Shown here: piece after piece, positions 1 to 10,997 of the stretch
Numbering within the stretch: the first letter of the stretch is position 1
Layout: the number at the start of each line of letters is the position of its first letter
Notes under the pieces: generated by a model
Seen by the model: the letters and a program-made list of their open reading frames with translations, nothing else
Databases searched by the model: none
What the model was told of the DNA's origin: nothing
Assembly: GCF_002954615.1 (NCBI RefSeq)
Contig: NZ_MSCJ01000002.1
Coordinates: 1 to 64,000 of the forward strand
DNA from: Photobacterium angustum
GTDB lineage: Bacteria > Pseudomonadota > Gammaproteobacteria > Enterobacterales > Vibrionaceae
Reading direction: 5' to 3'
DNA: 64,000 nt
Program-made: the position numbers and the translations under genes

Positions 1-37
1 ATTAAAGAACGTTAGCGCAACACATCGTGTTGGCTGA

Positions 38-73
38 GGCTGCGTATATTACACCGCGCTCAATTTAAGTCAA
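38..73 (-). promoter_or_regulatory. Possible strong promoter reading out of the left edge
   Basis: On the minus strand there is a TTGACT at 73-68 and a TAATAT at 51-46, 16 bases apart, followed by a GC-containing discriminator. This is close to a sigma-70 consensus. It would transcribe a gene left of position 1 that is not visible. A short inverted repeat (CAACA.. / ..TGTTG) lies just downstream at about 18-32. Confidence 0.45.
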
Positions 74-431
74 CAATTATTTTAAAATTAATTTTCAAAA
101 CCCTTGCCACACTTAACTTAAAGCATACTTCCTTATCTTTTTAAGATTGAGACAAGATTTCAGCATTAAGACTACGATTTACCTAACTTAAAAAACACTG
201 TTTAGCTAATTTTTAAATTAGTTTTCTTTATATACCGCTTACCTACACGTTATACACAGGTTGTAAATAACTTACTAACCATCGGTATTCCCTGTCGATG
301 GAGCAGCATTATAGGGATAAGCTTAGAGATAGCAATAACAAACTTGAGAATTCAAACTGAATGACAATAAAAACAACGATAAACCTCAAAAACAACACTT
401 TTCGTACAAAACGATACGTTTTCTTCGGTTT
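74..431. other. Intergenic stretch with no gene seen
   Basis: AT-rich, with stop codons in every frame and no plausible start with a ribosome binding site. A single perfect DnaA-box-like TTATACACA lies at 250-258, but it is isolated and not interpretable. Confidence 0.5.
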
Positions 432-472
432 AAAAACAAAAAAAGGCATATGAGGTAACTCATATGCCTTAT
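432..472 (-). terminator. Terminator of the cys operon
   Basis: A 12-bp perfect stem (AAGGCATATGAG, 443-454, with its complement at 459-470) and a GTAA loop. The A-run at 435-442 reads as a T-tract on the minus strand, directly after the cysQ stop. Confidence 0.85.
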
Positions 473-487
473 CGTTATTTAATAAGA

Positions 488-1228
488 TTAGTCTTTTATT
501 GAAACAATAAAAGATGGATTCAGTAATTGCTCGCGATGATAGTTTAATGGTTGCCCTTCTAAATCGAGTACTATTGCCCCAGCACTCTCAGCAACACACT
601 GGCCAGCAGCTGTATCCCACATCATTGTCGGTCCCAAACGCGGGTAACGTTGTGCTCGACCTTCAGCGACTAAACAGAACTTTAATGATGAACCGACTTC
701 CGTCATCTTGTGCTCACCGATTTGTTCTAAGTAGTGATCTAACTCAGGGGAAGGATGAGAGCGACTACCAACAATCGTTGGTACTGTTGCTGCTCGTACA
801 CGAATAGGCTCACGACCAGCTTTGGTTTCTAACCACGCCTTTTCACCATCACCTAACCATGCTTTTTCCAATGCAGGCGCATACACCACACCTAAAACAG
901 GACGCCCTTCTTTTATTAAAGCAATGTTAACCGTGAACTCGCCATTTTTGCGAATAAACTCTTTAGTGCCATCTAATGGATCCACTAACCAAAATGTGTC
1001 CCAATTTTGTCGTTGTTGCCAATCTGTATGTGCGGACTCTTCTGAAAGAATAGGGATCTCTGGTGTTAGCTGTTGTAGTTTGGTAACGATAAGTTCATTA
1101 GCGGCAAGATCGGCATCTGTGACAGGACTGCTATCTGATTTTTGCGTGATCTGAACTTGACCATGGTAACGAGCCATAATGGCAGCACCCGCTTCTAACG
1201 CGATGCTATATATTTCGTCGAGTAACAT
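488..1228 (-). CDS. cysQ: 3'(2'),5'-bisphosphate nucleotidase CysQ
   Basis: Hydrolyses 3'-phosphoadenosine 5'-phosphate (PAP), the by-product of PAPS reduction, to AMP, which prevents toxic build-up during sulfate assimilation. It belongs to the inositol-monophosphatase family: the metal-binding DPLDGT motif is at about residues 83-88, the upstream SEE acidic motif near 62-64, and WDTAAG near 205-210. About 246 residues is normal for the family. The ATG at 1228 matches the family N-terminus; a TTG two codons upstream has an equally good Shine-Dalgarno (AGGAG) and cannot be excluded. It is the last gene of the six-gene cys operon, 25 bases after cysC, and is followed by a clear terminator. In E. 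coli cysQ lies elsewhere, next to cpdB. Confidence 0.95.
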   Translation of the reverse strand: MLLDEIYSIALEAGAAIMARYHGQVQITQKSDSSPVTDADLAANELIVTKLQQLTPEIPILSEESAHTDWQQRQNWDTFWLVDPLDGTKEFIRKNGEFTVNIALIKEGRPVLGVVYAPALEKAWLGDGEKAWLETKAGREPIRVRAATVPTIVGSRSHPSPELDHYLEQIGEHKMTEVGSSLKFCLVAEGRAQRYPRLGPTMMWDTAAGQCVAESAGAIVLDLEGQPLNYHREQLLNPSFIVSIKD

Positions 1229-1253
1229 TGCCAATCCCTTTCTCCTTCATTTA

Positions 1254-1877
1254 TTAGCTGATGATCTGTTGTGACTTTAAATGTTCAACACATTGTGCCA
1301 CCAGCTTATCTATTGCATTACTACCTGCCGCTAAATGGAGCTCAGGCGATAACGGCGGTTGGTATTCAGAATCAATACCTGTAAATTGTTTGATTTCACC
1401 TGCTCGCGCTTTTTTATACAAGCCTTTCGGATCACGTTTTTCACACTCAGCAAGAGGAGTATCAACAAATACTTCAATAAACTCACCTTCAGGTAGTAAA
1501 TCTCTCACTAACTGACGCTCTTCTCGATGTGGTGAAATAAAAGCACTAAGTACGATTAACCCGGCATCAGCCATTAATGTCGCGACTTCACCAATACGTC
1601 GAATATTTTCACGGCGATCTTCCGCTGAAAAACCAAGATCACGACATAAACCATGTCGAACATTGTCACCATCAAGTAAATAGGTGTGGTACCCCATTTC
1701 AGCCAGCTTATTTTCTAATGCGCCAGCTAATGTTGATTTTCCTGCACCGCTTAGGCCTGTAAACCACAACACACTCGCTTTCTGATTCTTTTGTGTTGCA
1801 CGTAATTCTTTGGTTACGGTATGACGATGCCAAACAATATTCTCGTTATCATCATGCGCTTGTGGCGTGATTGTCAT
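1254..1877 (-). CDS. cysC: Adenylylsulfate kinase CysC
   Basis: Phosphorylates APS to PAPS with ATP, the second activation step of sulfate assimilation in the cytoplasm. The P-loop GLSGAGKST is at residues 41-49, the APS-binding DGDNVRHGL follows at about 69-77, and the conserved FISP motif is near 113-116. The 207 residues match standalone CysC, and there is no fused sulfurylase or nucleotidase domain. It follows the permease gene by 22 bases and precedes cysQ, so it is almost certainly cotranscribed with cysDN, whose APS product it uses. Confidence 0.97.
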   Translation of the reverse strand: MTITPQAHDDNENIVWHRHTVTKELRATQKNQKASVLWFTGLSGAGKSTLAGALENKLAEMGYHTYLLDGDNVRHGLCRDLGFSAEDRRENIRRIGEVATLMADAGLIVLSAFISPHREERQLVRDLLPEGEFIEVFVDTPLAECEKRDPKGLYKKARAGEIKQFTGIDSEYQPPLSPELHLAAGSNAIDKLVAQCVEHLKSQQIIS

Positions 1878-1899
1878 AACACACTCCGTTGTCTATTTA

Positions 1900-3627
1900 T
1901 TAAAAAGGGAATAACAGTGGGATCAGGGTTAATACAACGATTGAATACACTATCGATATTGGTAATCCAATCCGAACATAATCTCTCAGCTTATAGTTAC
2001 CTACGCTATAGACTAATAAGTTAGTTTGATAACCATAGGGTGAGATAAAGCTCGCACTAGCGCCAAACAGTACAGCCATAATAAAAGGCATAGGATCAAC
2101 GTTATAAGCTAATGCTAGGCTATAACCGATAGGAAAAGACAAAGCCGCAGCAGCATTATTCGTCACTAACTCTGTTAACACGAGTGTCAGTAAGTAAACC
2201 GCAATTAATGCCCCATAAATCCCCCAACCATTAAATGCCTCAATCAGAGCTTCACCCATTCGCTCAGATAACCCTGTTGTGATCATCAATTTAGCCAAGG
2301 TTAAAGCCGAGCCGACAATCACAACGATATCGATAGGAAAACGTCGACGTAATTCTGCAAATGAGATAATGCCTACTGCTACCATAACGAAAAGATAAAT
2401 GGCTAACCCTTTAATGATCGGTAATACATCCAATAAAGCGAGACCAATAACAGTCAGAAATCCCATCAGTACAGCTGCACTTTTGGTGTTATCTAAGCGA
2501 GCACTTGAATCAAGACCATTCACCAAGACAAATTCACGATCTAAGGTGGCTTTCTTTTGTTGGAATTTTTTACCCGGTACGATAACTAATGTATCACCAG
2601 CATGCAGTTCGATATTGCCGAGTCCACCAGCAAGACGTTCATGACCACGACGTATCGCCACAACTACAGCATCAAAATTTTCTCTAAAACGGGTGCTTTT
2701 TAAGGTTTTTCCACGAATTCCTGCCGAGTGGCTGATGATGACTTCCATCATCGATTGGCCATTTAGGTGATGCTGACCAAAAAGGTTTAAACCTGGAATT
2801 TCTTGGAGTGTGGTTACACTTTCGACATCACCACAAAATAATAAGGTATCGCCTGCCTGCAACTTAGTATCAGGACATACAGGTGCAATGGTTTGACCGT
2901 CGCGGATCAATTCAGCTAAAAATAAACGGCGTAGGGCACGCAAACCATTTTCGGCAACGGTTTTTCCTACTAACGGGGATTTAGCTTCTACACGCGCTTC
3001 AAGGAAATAAGGCAATTGATCATCGGCATGATCATCATAACTGGGTAATAGGTGACTAAGTGGGATTAGAATAGCTAAACCAACAACCAATACCGCTAAG
3101 CCAATCATACTTGGTGCGAAAAAGCCTAAACTAGGCAGACCCGCATCTTCAACGAAACTATTTATGATTAAGTTCGTCGATGTTCCTATTAACGTTAACG
3201 TTCCGCCTAAAATAGCGGTATACGACAACGGTAATAATAATTTAGATGGTGCGTGGCGCTGGTTACGCTTAATCGCACCGATTAATGACACGACAACCGC
3301 AGTATTATTCGTAAAAGATGATAATAATGCGGTTGATAAGCCGAGTTTTGTAACCACAGCCGTTTGACCACCCTGTGATATTTGACGCCCAACCCAACTA
3401 ATCAACCGTGTTTTTTCTAACGCAATGGAAACAAGGATCAACAACACTAATGTCAGTAATGACGAATTAGTGAAATTGCCAGCCAATGTTGGTAAATCGA
3501 TCATTCCCGACTGATAACCAATAAATGCCGCACCTGCAAATAAGTAAGGCGGTTTTATTTTGGTTGCCAGTAAGCAGAGAATAATCACCACCAACATAGC
3601 TAAGACAATCGCTTGCTCCCATCCCAT
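1900..3627 (-). CDS. SLC13-family permease with two TrkA-C domains, probable sulfate transporter
   Basis: A polytopic inner-membrane protein of 575 residues. Hydrophobic segments cover about 1-190 and 385-575, typical of the divalent anion:Na+ symporter (SLC13/DASS) fold. Two soluble TrkA-C-like domains lie between, at roughly 200-290 and 295-370. The conserved helix-turn regions ending in TNNTA and TNNAA (SFTNNTAVV, TELVTNNAAAA) match the family ion/substrate clamps. It lies four bases after cysN and 22 bases before cysC, so by context its substrate is probably sulfate. The family also includes carboxylate carriers, so the substrate is inference. Confidence 0.85.
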   Translation of the reverse strand: MGWEQAIVLAMLVVIILCLLATKIKPPYLFAGAAFIGYQSGMIDLPTLAGNFTNSSLLTLVLLILVSIALEKTRLISWVGRQISQGGQTAVVTKLGLSTALLSSFTNNTAVVVSLIGAIKRNQRHAPSKLLLPLSYTAILGGTLTLIGTSTNLIINSFVEDAGLPSLGFFAPSMIGLAVLVVGLAILIPLSHLLPSYDDHADDQLPYFLEARVEAKSPLVGKTVAENGLRALRRLFLAELIRDGQTIAPVCPDTKLQAGDTLLFCGDVESVTTLQEIPGLNLFGQHHLNGQSMMEVIISHSAGIRGKTLKSTRFRENFDAVVVAIRRGHERLAGGLGNIELHAGDTLVIVPGKKFQQKKATLDREFVLVNGLDSSARLDNTKSAAVLMGFLTVIGLALLDVLPIIKGLAIYLFVMVAVGIISFAELRRRFPIDIVVIVGSALTLAKLMITTGLSERMGEALIEAFNGWGIYGALIAVYLLTLVLTELVTNNAAAALSFPIGYSLALAYNVDPMPFIMAVLFGASASFISPYGYQTNLLVYSVGNYKLRDYVRIGLPISIVYSIVVLTLIPLLFPF

Positions 3628-3631
3628 AGAA

Positions 3632-5056
3632 TTACCCTAGCAACTTGCTAAGATCTTTAGCATCCCAGTGTGGGAAGTGCTTGCGGATCAGGGCATTTAA
3701 TTCAACTTCAAATGCTGAGTATTGCGCAGTATTTTGTTTAGCATCTAATGCTTCACGTACCATACCCGCACCAACCGTCACATTCGTTAAGCGATCAATA
3801 ATGATAAAGCCGCCAGTATCTTTACATGCTTGATAGCTATCAACAGCAATCGCTTCATTTAAGCTCACTTCACATAAGCCAATACCATTAAGCGGTAAAA
3901 CATCAGTTTCAAACGTTTCAAGGTTATTAATATCAACTTGGTGACGAATAGCATCAACACTACCGACCGTTTTCTTACCCGCTACTTTAATATCGTACTG
4001 GCGACCTGTTTCTAACGCTGATTCACCCATCCAAACAATATCAGCAAGTAAATTATTACTCAGTGGCACTGTTTCATCAGCAGCAACTAACGTATCACCA
4101 CGGCTAATATCAATTTCATCGGCCAAGGTTACTGTTACTGCTAAGCCTGGTGTTGCAACCTCTAAATCACCATCAAATGTTACGATGCGATCAACGGTCG
4201 AGGTTTTACCCGATGGTAACGCACGTACTTTTTGCCCCACTCGTAATTCACCTGAGGCTAATGTGCCAGCGAAACCACGAAAATCAAGGTTTGGACGATT
4301 CACATATTGCACAGGGAAACGTAGCTCTGTCGACGCCTGACCTTGAGTAAGATCCACTTTTTCAAGCAAGGTCAGTAATGAATCACCGTCATACCAAGGC
4401 GTTTGATCGCTAAGGCCAACAACGTTATCCCCTTCTAATGCTGATAACGGCACTAAGCTAATGTTGATATCACTGTTCAGTTTTTTCGAGAACGCTAAAT
4501 ATTCTTCACGGATTGACTCAAAACGCGCTTGGTCAAACCCCACTAAGTCCATTTTGTTAATCGCAACAATAAAGTGACGAATACCCAATAGACTTGCAAT
4601 GTAAGAGTGACGACGAGTTTGATCCAATACGCCTTTACGCGCATCAATCAAGATCACCGCGACATCACAGGTCGATGCTCCTGTAGCCATGTTACGGGTG
4701 TACTGCTCATGTCCTGGGGTATCAGCAATGATGAACTTACGCGCTTTGGTTGAGAAATAACGGTAAGCAACATCAATCGTGATACCTTGCTCACGCTCAG
4801 CCTGCAATCCATCAACCAATAACGCTAGGTCAGGCTTATCGCCTGTTGTACCGACTTTTTGACTGTCGGTATGAATTGCCGCTAATTGATCTTCATAAAT
4901 TTGGTGAGAATCATGCAGTAGTCGACCAATTAAAGTACTTTTACCGTCATCTACTGAGCCACAGGTTAAAAATCGCAGTAGAGATTTATTATGGTGTTGG
5001 TCAAGATAAGCTTCGATACCGAGCTCAGCGACCTGTTGTTCAATCACGCTATTCAT
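3632..5056 (-). CDS. cysN: Sulfate adenylyltransferase subunit 1 CysN (GTPase)
   Basis: The GTPase subunit of ATP sulfurylase. GTP hydrolysis here drives APS formation by CysD. It is related to EF-Tu: G1 GSVDDGKST at residues 33-41, G3 DTPGHEQY at 112-119, G4 NKMDL at 167-171, then two beta-barrel domains. The 474 residues are as in E. coli CysN (475), and no CysC domain is fused. It starts 10 bases after the cysD stop; the two proteins form a heterodimer. Confidence 0.97.
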   Translation of the reverse strand: MNSVIEQQVAELGIEAYLDQHHNKSLLRFLTCGSVDDGKSTLIGRLLHDSHQIYEDQLAAIHTDSQKVGTTGDKPDLALLVDGLQAEREQGITIDVAYRYFSTKARKFIIADTPGHEQYTRNMATGASTCDVAVILIDARKGVLDQTRRHSYIASLLGIRHFIVAINKMDLVGFDQARFESIREEYLAFSKKLNSDINISLVPLSALEGDNVVGLSDQTPWYDGDSLLTLLEKVDLTQGQASTELRFPVQYVNRPNLDFRGFAGTLASGELRVGQKVRALPSGKTSTVDRIVTFDGDLEVATPGLAVTVTLADEIDISRGDTLVAADETVPLSNNLLADIVWMGESALETGRQYDIKVAGKKTVGSVDAIRHQVDINNLETFETDVLPLNGIGLCEVSLNEAIAVDSYQACKDTGGFIIIDRLTNVTVGAGMVREALDAKQNTAQYSAFEVELNALIRKHFPHWDAKDLSKLLG

Positions 5057-5066
5057 TATTCTCTCC

Positions 5067-5975
5067 TTAGAAGTAACCTTGGCGTTTTTTCAATTCCATT
5101 GAACCTGACTGATCATGGTCAATCGCTCGACCTTGACGTTCACTCGATGTTGCCACCAGCATTTCTTCAATAATGCCCGGTAGTGTATCGGCTGTAGATT
5201 CAATCGCTCCCGTTAGTGGGTAACAACCTAAGGTTCTAAAGCGCACACTCTTTTGTTCGATTTTCTCACCCGGTTGAAGCTCCATACGCTCATCATCAAC
5301 CATGATCAACATGCCGTCACGATCAACCACAGGGCGTACTTCAGATAGGTACAGTGGAACAATCTCGATACCTTCTAAATAGATGTACTGCCAGATATCA
5401 AGCTCAGTCCAGTTTGAAAGTGGGAAAACACGAATACTCTCGCCCTTGTTGATTTGACCGTTGTAAGTCTTCCATAACTCAGGACGCTGATTTTTCGGAT
5501 CCCAGGTGTGGTTCTTGTCACGGAATGAATAGACACGCTCTTTTGCACGTGATTTTTCTTCATCACGACGTGCGCCACCAAAAGCGGCATCAAAACCATA
5601 CTTGTCCAGTGCCTGCTTTAGACCCTGAGTTTTCATAATATCGGTGTGCTTTGACGAACCGTGCGTGAATGGGCCAACGCCCATTGCGAGACCTTCAGGG
5701 TTCTTATGTACCAATAAATCAAAGCCGTACTTTTCTGCGGTGCGATCACGGAAATCGATCATCTCGCGGAATTTCCAATCGGTATCAACGTGCAGCAATG
5801 GGAACGGGATCTTCCCCGGATAAAATGCTTTACGTGCTAGGTGTAACATTACCGATGAATCTTTACCGATAGAGTACATCATTACCGGATTATCAAACTC
5901 AGCCGCTACTTCACGGATAATGTGGATACTTTCCGCTTCTAACTGCTTGAGGTGGGTTAAACGTTTCGGGTCCAT
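5067..5975 (-). CDS. cysD: Sulfate adenylyltransferase subunit 2 CysD
   Basis: The catalytic subunit that forms adenosine 5'-phosphosulfate and pyrophosphate from ATP and sulfate. It is an ATP-pyrophosphatase family member with the PP-loop YSIGKDSSV at about residues 34-42. I chose the ATG at 5975 because it gives the family N-terminus and is preceded by GGAGAGAGAG. An in-frame ATG four codons upstream would bury that ribosome binding site. The 302 residues equal the E. coli length. The gene lies between cysG and cysN in one operon. Confidence 0.97.
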   Translation of the reverse strand: MDPKRLTHLKQLEAESIHIIREVAAEFDNPVMMYSIGKDSSVMLHLARKAFYPGKIPFPLLHVDTDWKFREMIDFRDRTAEKYGFDLLVHKNPEGLAMGVGPFTHGSSKHTDIMKTQGLKQALDKYGFDAAFGGARRDEEKSRAKERVYSFRDKNHTWDPKNQRPELWKTYNGQINKGESIRVFPLSNWTELDIWQYIYLEGIEIVPLYLSEVRPVVDRDGMLIMVDDERMELQPGEKIEQKSVRFRTLGCYPLTGAIESTADTLPGIIEEMLVATSSERQGRAIDHDQSGSMELKKRQGYF

Positions 5976-5988
5976 CTCTCTCTCCATA

Positions 5989-7401
5989 CTATGCCAGCTT
6001 AACTACCGCATCTTGCTGCTGTAGCGACTGTTCCTGTTTTGTGAACCAATCTAATTTCGTCGATAGATTAACTACCTCTCCTACTACTATCAGCGATGGA
6101 GAAGCAGCATGTTTTGCTAATTCAGCCAGCTCGCTTAGCTGACCTTTTAAAACTTTTTGGGTTTTCTGGGTACCGCGCTCAATAATGGCGATAGGGGTAT
6201 CAGCACCACGACCGTGCTCTAACAACTGTTGCTGAATATGAGTCGATTTCATCAAGCCCATGTAAATCACTAAGGTTTGTTTTCCACGTGCGAGTGTTGA
6301 CCAATCCAAAGTATCGCCATCAGGCTTTAGATGCCCCGTAACAAACATGGCGGTTTGGGCGTAATCACGGTGAGTTAATGGAATGCCCGCATAGGCTGTA
6401 GCACCAGCTGCTGCTGTAATACCCGGTACTACTTGGAATGGAATATCAGCATCAAATAACACTTCAAGCTCTTCACCACCACGACCAAACACAAATGGGT
6501 CGCCACCTTTTAATCGCACCACTCGCTTGCCTTGCTGGGCGTAGTGAACAATTAATCGATTCGTTTCTTCTTGAGGGACACTATGAAAACCGGCTTTTTT
6601 ACCCACGCATACTAATTCGGCATCACGGCGGACTAAATCCATCACTTCATCAGACACCAAGTAGTCATACAGCACGACATCAGCTTGCTGCATCAGTTGT
6701 AATGCACGAAGAGTCAATAACCCTGCATCACCTGGACCTGCGCCAATTAATGCAACTTGTCCTTGCGGTGGTGCTTGTTGGGTTAATGCCACCAGCTCTT
6801 GCTCAGCCTCTTGCTCTCGCCCCGATGCCACTAAGTCACCAAAACGTCCGTTAAAGGCTTGCTCCCAGAAATAACGACGAGCAGAAAAAGAAGAGACGGT
6901 TTGTGATAAACGCTGACGGAAGTTACCCGCAATCGTTGCCATCCGTCCTAAGTGTTGTGGTAATAAGGCTTCAAGCTTTTCACGTAATAAACGGGCGAGT
7001 ACCGGCGCCTTACCTGACGACGAGATCGCGACAATGATGGGTGAACGATCAACAATAGAGGGAATAATAAAACTGCAGCGCTGAGTATCATCAACGACAT
7101 TGACTAATACTTGGCGTTGATTGGCCGATTGATAGACCAGAGCATTAATCGCTTTACGCTCTGTCGCGGCAATGGCTAAGAAAATACCATCAAGATCTGA
7201 TGGTGAAAAATGTTCTCCGACCAATTTGATCTGTTGAGAAGCTAATGCAGCAGTAAAGTCAGCATTTAAACGTGGTGCAATAACACGAACATCTGCGCCT
7301 GCTTTTAATAGCATACGGGTTTTACGCCACGCGCTATCACCACCACCGACAACCAGACATGGTCGACGTTTTAAATCTGCAAAAATTGGCAAGTAATCCA
7401 T
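5989..7401 (-). CDS. cysG: Siroheme synthase CysG
   Basis: A trifunctional enzyme making siroheme from uroporphyrinogen III: methylation (C-terminal half), then NAD-dependent oxidation and iron chelation (N-terminal half). The N-terminal Rossmann motif [11 protein letters not shown] is at about 18-28. The SAM-dependent methyltransferase half begins with [11 protein letters not shown] near residue 220 and contains the [13 protein letters not shown] region typical of the family. Siroheme is the prosthetic group of CysI, encoded at 15.1-16.8 kb, which explains why this is the first gene of the sulfate operon. Two adjacent ATGs are possible starts (7404 or 7401); the second gives the better spacing to AAGAGGG. 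Confidence 0.96.
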   Translation of the reverse strand: MDYLPIFADLKRRPCLVVGGGDSAWRKTRMLLKAGADVRVIAPRLNADFTAALASQQIKLVGEHFSPSDLDGIFLAIAATERKAINALVYQSANQRQVLVNVVDDTQRCSFIIPSIVDRSPIIVAISSSGKAPVLARLLREKLEALLPQHLGRMATIAGNFRQRLSQTVSSFSARRYFWEQAFNGRFGDLVASGREQEAEQELVALTQQAPPQGQVALIGAGPGDAGLLTLRALQLMQQADVVLYDYLVSDEVMDLVRRDAELVCVGKKAGFHSVPQEETNRLIVHYAQQGKRVVRLKGGDPFVFGRGGEELEVLFDADIPFQVVPGITAAAGATAYAGIPLTHRDYAQTAMFVTGHLKPDGDTLDWSTLARGKQTLVIYMGLMKSTHIQQQLLEHGRGADTPIAIIERGTQKTQKVLKGQLSELAELAKHAASPSLIVVGEVVNLSTKLDWFTKQEQSLQQQDAVVKLA

Positions 7402-7819
7402 CATTAGCCCTCTTTTTTATCCCTAGATGCACTATAGAGGGGGCTTGATATTACTTGAAATTCTAAAATTTCATTTTTTATTCCAAAAAGTTTAGCTACA
7501 ACATGCTGACAACACTTAATTACGAGATATAGCGACTTACACTGTAGATGATGCGTTCTATAGTGATAAATCTCATGATTAAAGCGAACGATAGCGAACA
7601 ACACAGCAACTAAAAGCTTATGTTATGCCTTTTATGTCTAGGTTATGACGAATCACTCTTCTATTTATACGAGAAATAACAGCGTAATTTTCGATCTCGC
7701 TAACAATTGGTCAAAAAAAACGAGACCAAGAGCACAATAGTGCGACATAGATAACAGCCTTTCTCAGTACATTTGATACCTTACGCCTGCTTTCTTTGCC
7801 TACCCGTTTGGAGATATTC
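7402..7819. other. Divergent promoter region between cysG and cpdB
   Basis: About 400 AT-rich bases separate the two divergent genes. An open stretch of 66 codons on the minus strand (7604-7404) runs into the cysG start, but it has no recognisable product and no good ribosome binding site, so I do not call it. The cysG operon promoter should lie here. CysB control is expected from the pathway, but I cannot identify a CysB site by eye. Confidence 0.5.
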
Positions 7820-9787
7820 ATGAAGTTATCAGCTAAGCCTTTATCAATCGCGATATTAGGTGGTTTACTTACGCTTGCAGGTCCTGCAACAGCAGACACC
7901 ATCAAACTACGTATTTTAGAAACCACGGATATCCATACTAATGTAATGGATTACGATTACTACAAAGATGCGCCAACCGAGAAAACAGGCTTAGTCCGTA
8001 CTGCAACATTAGTAGAAAAGGCACGTGGCGAAGTCACCAATAGTGTCTTAGTTGATAACGGTGATTTACTGCAAGGTAGCCCAATGGGTGACTACATGGC
8101 AGCAAAAGGGATCAAGCATGGTGAAGTTCACCCTGTTTATAAAGTCATGAACCAACTTGATTACGATGTTGGTAATATTGGTAACCACGAATTCAACTAT
8201 GGCTTAGATTTCCTTGATACCAGCATTGAAGGTGCTGACTTCCCTTATATCAATGCAAACGTCTACGACTTAAAAACAGGTAAGAACTTATTCTCTCCTT
8301 ATCTGATCAAGGAATACACATTTAAAGATAACAACGGTAATGACCAACAAGTGAAGATTGGTTATATCGGTTTTGTTCCGCCACAAATCATGGTGTGGGA
8401 TAAGAAGAACCTAGAGGGTAAGGTAGAAGCCAAAGATATTAAGCAAACTGCTGAGAAATTCATTCCACAAATGAAAGCAGAAGGCGCTGATATTATTGTC
8501 GCTATCCCACACTCAGGCGTTTCAACCGATCCACATAAAGTGGGTGCTGAAAACTCGGTATACTATTTAACGCAAGTTGAAGGTATTGACGCGATTGCTT
8601 TCGGTCACTCACACTCGGTTTTCCCAAGCAAAGAGTTTGCAAACCTACCAGGTGCTGATATCGAAAAAGGTACTATTAATGGTATTCCTGCAGTAATGCC
8701 GGGACGCTGGGGCGATCATGTTGGCATCATGGATTTAGTATTAGATAAAGAGGGTAACAGCTGGAAAGTCACCTCAGCTCAAACTGAAGCTCGCCCTATT
8801 TTTGATAAAGCAACGCAAAAACCAATTGTTGATGCTGATCCTAAATTAGTAGCGGCGGTTAAAGTTGATCACAACGCTACCCGTGATTTCGTTAATCAGC
8901 CAATTGGTAAAGCAAGTGACGTTATGTACAGCTACTTAGCACTGGTACAAGACGATCCAACCGTACAAATCGTAAACCTTGCACAAAAAGATTATGTTGA
9001 ACGCTTTATTCAAGGTGATCCCGATCTCGATGGTATTCCAGTACTTTCAGCCGCTGCACCATTTAAAGCTGGCGGTCGTGGTAACGATGCAACTAACTTT
9101 ACTGAAGTTGAATCAGGTCAACTGACTTTCCGTAACGCGGCTGACTTATACTTGTACCCAAATACCCTTGTGGCAATGAAAGTAACAGGTAAAGAAGTGA
9201 AAGAGTGGCTGGAATGTTCTGCTGGCCAATTTAATCAAATTGATGTTAACAGCGACAAGCCACAAGGCTTGATCAACTGGGATGGTTTCCGTACTTATAA
9301 CTTTGATGTTATTGATGGCGTCACTTACAACATCGATATTTCACAACCAGCGAAATACGACGGTGAATGTAAAGTTATTAACCCAACGGCAAGTCGTATT
9401 AAAGATCTTAGCTTTAACGGCAAAGCTGTAAAAGACGATCAGAAATTCATCATCGCAACCAATAACTACCGTGCTTACAGTGGTAAATTTGCCGGTACTG
9501 GTGAGAAGTTTGTTGCCTTTGCTGCACCCGATGAAAACCGTACCGTTCTTTCTGACTACATTAGCCATGTAAGTAAAGAAAAAGGGCAAGTTGTACCAAG
9601 TGCGGATAACAACTGGCACTTCACGCCACTGAAAAGTGATAAGAAGTTAGATATTCGCTTTGAAACAGCCAATAGTGAAAAAGCGGCGAAGTTCATTAAA
9701 GACAAAGGTCAGTACCCAATGACCCAAGTTGAAACAACGCCAACTGGCTTTGCGATTTACCAATTGGATTTACAACACGCGAAATAA
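7820..9787 (+). CDS. cpdB: Periplasmic 2',3'-cyclic-nucleotide 2'-phosphodiesterase / 3'-nucleotidase CpdB
   Basis: Hydrolyses 2',3'-cyclic nucleotides and 3'-nucleotides in the periplasm for nucleoside and phosphate scavenging. The sequence shows a signal peptide of about 25 residues ending ATA-D, then a metallophosphatase domain with [25 protein letters not shown], and GHSHSVFP, followed by a C-terminal 5'-nucleotidase-type substrate domain. The 655 residues fit E. coli CpdB (647). The ATG at 7820 is preceded by TTGGAG and begins the signal peptide directly; a TTG eight codons upstream is not needed. A strong terminator follows. Confidence 0.96.
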   Translation: MKLSAKPLSIAILGGLLTLAGPATADTIKLRILETTDIHTNVMDYDYYKDAPTEKTGLVRTATLVEKARGEVTNSVLVDNGDLLQGSPMGDYMAAKGIKHGEVHPVYKVMNQLDYDVGNIGNHEFNYGLDFLDTSIEGADFPYINANVYDLKTGKNLFSPYLIKEYTFKDNNGNDQQVKIGYIGFVPPQIMVWDKKNLEGKVEAKDIKQTAEKFIPQMKAEGADIIVAIPHSGVSTDPHKVGAENSVYYLTQVEGIDAIAFGHSHSVFPSKEFANLPGADIEKGTINGIPAVMPGRWGDHVGIMDLVLDKEGNSWKVTSAQTEARPIFDKATQKPIVDADPKLVAAVKVDHNATRDFVNQPIGKASDVMYSYLALVQDDPTVQIVNLAQKDYVERFIQGDPDLDGIPVLSAAAPFKAGGRGNDATNFTEVESGQLTFRNAADLYLYPNTLVAMKVTGKEVKEWLECSAGQFNQIDVNSDKPQGLINWDGFRTYNFDVIDGVTYNIDISQPAKYDGECKVINPTASRIKDLSFNGKAVKDDQKFIIATNNYRAYSGKFAGTGEKFVAFAAPDENRTVLSDYISHVSKEKGQVVPSADNNWHFTPLKSDKKLDIRFETANSEKAAKFIKDKGQYPMTQVETTPTGFAIYQLDLQHAK

Positions 9788-9808
9788 TCGTCGCAATAAA
9801 GTAAGCTA

Positions 9809-9839
9809 GATACCGCAGCTGGTCTGCGGTATTTTTTTA
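9809..9839 (+). terminator. cpdB terminator
   Basis: Perfect 9-bp stem ATACCGCAG (9810-9818) with CTGCGGTAT (9824-9832), then seven T residues. Confidence 0.9.
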
Positions 9840-9859
9840 TGATTAAAAAGAGAGTCGTC

Positions 9860-10444
9860 ATGAAGCCTTCCGCACAACTTTCTCAACTCGCCGAATTTCT
9901 TCAACAATTTGGCGCCGAGCAAACTACGATTGATGAAGCATTAAGCCAAGCACAAGTATTAGCATTACCCACTCGACATATATTGCTTCATCAAGGGCAA
10001 CAAGCAGAGCAGTTCTACTTTTTACTCAATGGACTCTGCCATGCTTGCTATCTCACTGAAAGTGGGAAGCAATTCAGTAAAGAGTTCTATTGGGATCAAG
10101 ATACTTTGATTGGCTTTGAAGCTTTAATCACTCAATCACCTTCACCTTTTCTCTTAGAAACCTTGTCCGCTAGCGAGCTCATTGCCCTACCGATTGAGCT
10201 AATTGAAACATGGCGCTCACAAGGGTTAGCGCTATATCAACACTTATTAGAACGTCAGTTAGTATTTAAAGAAAACAAAGAGCGCTTCATGTTGATGTAT
10301 AGCCCAGAAGAGAGATATCAGCTATTCACTCAAAGCTTTGTAGATCTCAACGTTAAACTCACGGATTATCAAATTGCGTCATACCTTGGGATAACCCCGA
10401 TCAGCCTCAGCCGAATAAAAAAAAGACAAAACGAACCACAATAA
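9860..10444 (+). CDS. Crp/Fnr-family transcriptional regulator
   Basis: A cyclic-nucleotide-binding-domain regulator. The N-terminal beta-roll covers about 15-115 (HQGQQAEQFYFLLNG is the typical turn). A long helix follows, then a C-terminal recognition region DYQIASYLGITPISLSRIK near 168-186. The last part resembles the short HTH of small Crp-like proteins such as those grouped with YeiL-type or FixK-like members; the cAMP contacts of Crp are not obvious, so the ligand is unknown. The ATG at 9860 has AGAGAG upstream; an earlier ATG at 9839 sits inside the cpdB terminator. The next genes (elaA, DMT exporter) follow on the same strand and may be cotranscribed. Confidence 0.8.
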   Translation: MKPSAQLSQLAEFLQQFGAEQTTIDEALSQAQVLALPTRHILLHQGQQAEQFYFLLNGLCHACYLTESGKQFSKEFYWDQDTLIGFEALITQSPSPFLLETLSASELIALPIELIETWRSQGLALYQHLLERQLVFKENKERFMLMYSPEERYQLFTQSFVDLNVKLTDYQIASYLGITPISLSRIKKRQNEPQ

Positions 10445-10535
10445 TGAAACGATATTAACAATGGTTAATGAGGCAGTGAAAAACGCTGGTTACTATGAGG
10501 GTGACTTTAACTATCACAGAAAAAGAGACCACGTG

Positions 10536-10997
10536 ATGATTACTTGGCAATGCCTTTCTTTTGCACAACTGACGACCCACCAGCTTTACGATGCACTAAA
10601 GCTACGCGCTGATATTTTTGTGGTAGAGCAAGACTGCGTTTACCCTGATCTTGACGATAACGATCGTGCTGATGATGTTTACCATTTATTAGGCTATCAA
10701 GATGGCAAACTGATCGCCTACCTTCGCCTGCTCAGTGCAGGGCTCACCTATGATAATGTCAGTATTGGTCGAGTTGTTACGGCACAAGAAACACGAGGAA
10801 GCGGTATAGGTCATCAACTGCTCAAACAAGGACTCGAAAACGCCGCTCGTATTTGGCCCGATGCGACCATCGAGATTGGAGCGCAAGAGCACTTGATCGG
10901 CTTTTACTCGCAATACGGTTTTAAACAAACCTCTGATATGTATCTTGAAGACGGCATTCCACATGTTGATATGGTGCTAACACAAGGCGATAACTAA
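10536..10997 (+). CDS. elaA: ElaA-family GNAT N-acetyltransferase
   Basis: A cytoplasmic acetyl-CoA-dependent acetyltransferase of the ElaA group. The family start MITWQ follows AAAAGAGAC, so I begin at 10536, not at the in-frame ATG 25 codons upstream. The acetyl-CoA binding motif is R-V-V-T-A-Q-E-T-R-G-S-G-I-G at roughly residues 73-86, after the conserved VVEQDC-YPDLD segment near 27-37 that is diagnostic of ElaA. The natural substrate is not known for the family. Its TAA overlaps the ATG of the next gene (TAATG), indicating translational coupling. Confidence 0.9.
   Translation: MITWQCLSFAQLTTHQLYDALKLRADIFVVEQDCVYPDLDDNDRADDVYHLLGYQDGKLIAYLRLLSAGLTYDNVSIGRVVTAQETRGSGIGHQLLKQGLENAARIWPDATIEIGAQEHLIGFYSQYGFKQTSDMYLEDGIPHVDMVLTQGDN

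Noticed and set aside
250..258. Perfect DnaA-box consensus TTATACACA near the left edge
   Set aside because: A single site in AT-rich DNA is expected by chance; no cluster is present there, unlike at 61.5-61.8 kb.
6438..6854. A 138-codon open frame opposite cysG
   Set aside because: Fully inside a well-conserved gene on the other strand, with no start signals.
7404..7604. A 66-codon open frame on the minus strand before cysG
   Set aside because: No ribosome binding site, no recognisable domain, and it occupies the expected promoter region of the cys operon.
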